Shown: positions 61,814-64,000 of the stretch, piece after piece
How positions within the stretch are numbered: position 1 is the first letter of the stretch
How the letters are laid out: each line of letters begins with the position of its first letter
Assembly: GCA_028274465.1 (NCBI GenBank)
Contig: CM051456.1
Location: 117,630,880-117,694,879 of the forward strand
Reading direction: 5' to 3'
Length of the DNA: 64,000 bases
Source of the DNA: Plantago ovata
Taxonomy: Eukaryota > Streptophyta > Magnoliopsida > Lamiales > Plantaginaceae
The notes under the pieces: generated by a model
What the model was told of the DNA's origin: nothing
The model's database searches: none
What the model saw: the letters and a program-made list of their open reading frames with translations, nothing else
Made by a program: the position numbers and the translations under genes

Positions 61814-62288
61814 CTATGTTTTAAAAAACAGAGCCGGAGGTTGAGCCGGACACCCCTCAGAAAAGATTTAACTGGGATCGGACCTGTTGAGCCGTTATGT
61901 GAGCCGGTTGAGCCGGTGTACCATTATAATATTATTAATATATAATATACTAATATTAATATATTTATACTATGTTATTATTCATATTTCCATCCAAAAT
62001 CACACTAAACAAGATTAAATGATCACCAATCAAGTAAAATGATTTGGTGAAGATCCATGTTCAATCAAGATGTTGATGGAAAAAGCTTCTTTTTTTTTTT
62101 TTTGCAATTTTACCCAAAAACGGCTCAACTTCGAGCCCAACCGCTTTCCGGTTCACCGGTTTGTTTTTCGACCGTTTTTTCCGGTTTTAGGACCTCCGAT
62201 TTTTTAGCGGTTTAACGATGACTTTAGGTCAGCGAGCTCCGGTTTCCAATGTTCGACCGGCCGGCTCAACCCGATTTTTAAAACATAG
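61814..62288. mobile_element. hAT-type MITE with exact 8-bp target duplication
   Basis: A 475-bp element with ends CTATGTTTTAAAAAAC and the inverted CTATGTTTTAAAAATC. It is flanked by ATATAAAC at 61806-61813 and 62289-62296. The subterminal regions are rich in GAGCCGGTTGAGCCGG on the left and CCGGTTCACCGG/CGGCTCAACC on the right, complementary to each other. A perfect 8-bp duplication points to hAT. Non-coding. Confidence 0.88.
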
Positions 62289-62296
62289 ATATAAAC

Positions 62297-64000
62297 ACGA
62301 CAAACTTCTATGCACAAAAGAAGCTCAGAAAGCTAGTTACGACAGAGATTTACATGGACAAGGAAGCTAGAAGTAGCTTTGGCCATTAAAATGCAATTGC
62401 AAGTAGAGATACTCAACATTTGTCTAAACACATATAAATCTACATATTTTACTCAAAAGTTGAAAGCAAATACTCATTTTACTCACATAATGTCATTTGT
62501 TCGTAATTGCAGCCCCAATGGTGGGGACATGGGCAAATAGCGCCCCAAGTTTTACTTATCATTTAATTTTAGATTTGTTAAGTTCAGATTTGCTTAATTT
62601 TTTTTTATACTAAAAATAAGTTTAGTTCTGTTTCATTAAGTTCTATTCAGACGAAGAGAAAAAATTCTTACCGTGATGTATTTACTGAATCGCTCATCAG
62701 TTATCAGTTTCGTGACCCCTTCCTTTTCCCCAATGTAGTTAAAAAGGTTATCGACATTCATTGAGCTGTGATAATCCTCTATTGGGATCTCTTGTGAATT
62801 GGGCATGTCTAATTCGTTTGAAACGGAGTTTGACATGAAGAAACATAAATTCATGAGAGAGAGACAGAGATCATGCATCTTGCAATGCATATGAGAGACT
62901 AGAAGTCATTGTTCAATAGTAAAAAGACTTCTTAGTATGTAAGATTAGAGATCTTATCCAATTTAAACCATATCCCCACAGAATATGAAATCAACTAAAT
63001 AGTAGAATATTTCCTAGACCACGTGTCAACTAACAAATTGGGTCTTAGTCCACGGACAGCGCTGGGTGAAATCCGAACATCCTCACAATTTAGATGAACA
63101 TTTACATCTTTGGGTGAAATCTTCCTATACTCTAACAGGTGCACAGAAATAGGGGCCGGAGGGCGAAGATTATTGCCCATAAATTTTGCACATTAGCCCC
63201 ATAAACTTTTAAAACATTCAAGCTTCGCCCATAAATTTTGCACATTAGCTCCATAAACTCTTAAAACATTCAACACTTAGTCCCCCACTTTTTCAAAAGT
63301 ATATAACTCACCTCTGAATCCGGGGTAGCTAAGCTAGCGTAGGGCGTGAGGTAACTCAACTCAAAGTAAGTTTTTATAATGAGATGCCGAGTATAATGGC
63401 TTGTTAGGATTTCCAATATCCAAGGGATTTTTTGATTTTGTCCTGAAATAGTGAGAGGTTGAAATTGACCCAAGAACCTAGTCCATATCTCCCTCATCAT
63501 GCGGACCCATCTCTGTTACTGCTTCTTCTTCACTCGTAATCTTCTCCTCCTCTTTCAGAATTCAGTTGGCTCATATCTTTCTCCACCAACCACAATTCTT
63601 CTTTCGTATCGAAAATCTATTGCACTTGGTTATTAGTACTACTACTCTGACAGTACTAGTAGTAGTAGTATTTTATACGAAAACAAACAAAGTTTTTTTT
63701 TTTTCGAAATAAGAAAACAAACAAAGTTGCCTCCTACTCCATGATGCATTCCTGTATTATTCGATTTAAATACTCATGCACTCCCTATTGGTAATTCCTT
63801 TTTTTTTTTTTTTAATTGCAATCTTTTTTCCTTTTATATACACAAAATAAAGAGAATATATCATGTATTCTTACTGATTGATTGCGTTACGCTGTGTGTT
63901 TTAATGTCAGATTTCGTCTACTGGCATTATTACACCATAAAAGGGGCTGATTGATTTCTTTGGTTCACATATTGGTTGCAATTTGTAAGGCTCTCATCTC
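62297..64000. other. Intergenic, right edge
   Basis: No gene recognised. A 46-base direct repeat (CCCATAAATTTTGCACATTA..) occurs near 63175 and 63229. A worn GTTCAGATTTG/TTCAGACGAAGAG patch at about 62565-62660 looks like another degraded GTTCAGTTCA-family MITE. A (TAG)n patch lies near 63657. Confidence 0.5.

Noticed and set aside
62636-62890. Minus-strand frame starting CKMHDL that resembles the MHD region of an NBS-LRR resistance gene
   Set aside because: Only the six-residue resemblance supports it. No P-loop, GLPL or leucine-rich repeats lie nearby, and the following residues do not fit.

Overview
This is nuclear DNA of a flowering plant, almost certainly a eudicot. It is AT-rich, with spliced and single-exon plant genes separated by long intergenic tracts full of LTR, LINE, SINE and MITE-type repeats. 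The recognisable host genes are a DELLA/GAI-type GRAS repressor, a complex I B18 (NDUFB7-type) subunit, a plastid geranylgeranyl diphosphate synthase, a cystatin/monellin-fold protein, the meiotic gene PRD1 and a GeBP-type (DUF573) DNA-binding protein. I could not fix the species from sequence alone. All calls rest on reading motifs and remembered family sequences; no search was run.

Layout. 1-6846 is a decayed Ty1/copia element whose 3' LTR holds a PIF/Harbinger MITE. 6847-17360 is intergenic, with a wall-associated-kinase gene fragment (minus), a hAT-type element with an internal tandem duplication, a 5'-truncated L1 with an 18-bp target duplication, a tRNA-derived SINE and an LTR-like block. 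17360-20530 holds GGTCCGG-rich repeats, a gypsy-like LTR scrap and the 3' part of an unusual LINE with a reverse transcriptase and a restriction-like endonuclease signature. 20547-31360 is intergenic with two palindrome-carrying TIR elements, a Stowaway-like MITE and a SINE.

31899-33635 is the DELLA gene, with DELFA in place of DELLA. 34000-47400 is repeat-rich and contains the B18 gene, which sits between the two arms of a Harbinger-like element. 48332-49432 is GGPPS. It is convergent with the cystatin-like gene (50028-51560, minus), which in turn is head to head with PRD1 (51870-58943, plus, nine coding exons, 1300 codons) across about 310 bp. PRD1 is convergent with the GeBP-type gene (59681-60745, minus). 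The last 3 kb is intergenic with a hAT-type MITE.

The genes do not form a pathway; they are ordinary neighbours. The most unusual material is repeat-borne: a set of non-autonomous elements, four of five with 9-bp target duplications, several of which carry GC-rich nested palindromes built on GGAGCT/AGCTCC and CCGGTACCGG between pyrimidine- and purine-rich arms. The RLE-type LINE and the DELFA substitution are the next most interesting items.
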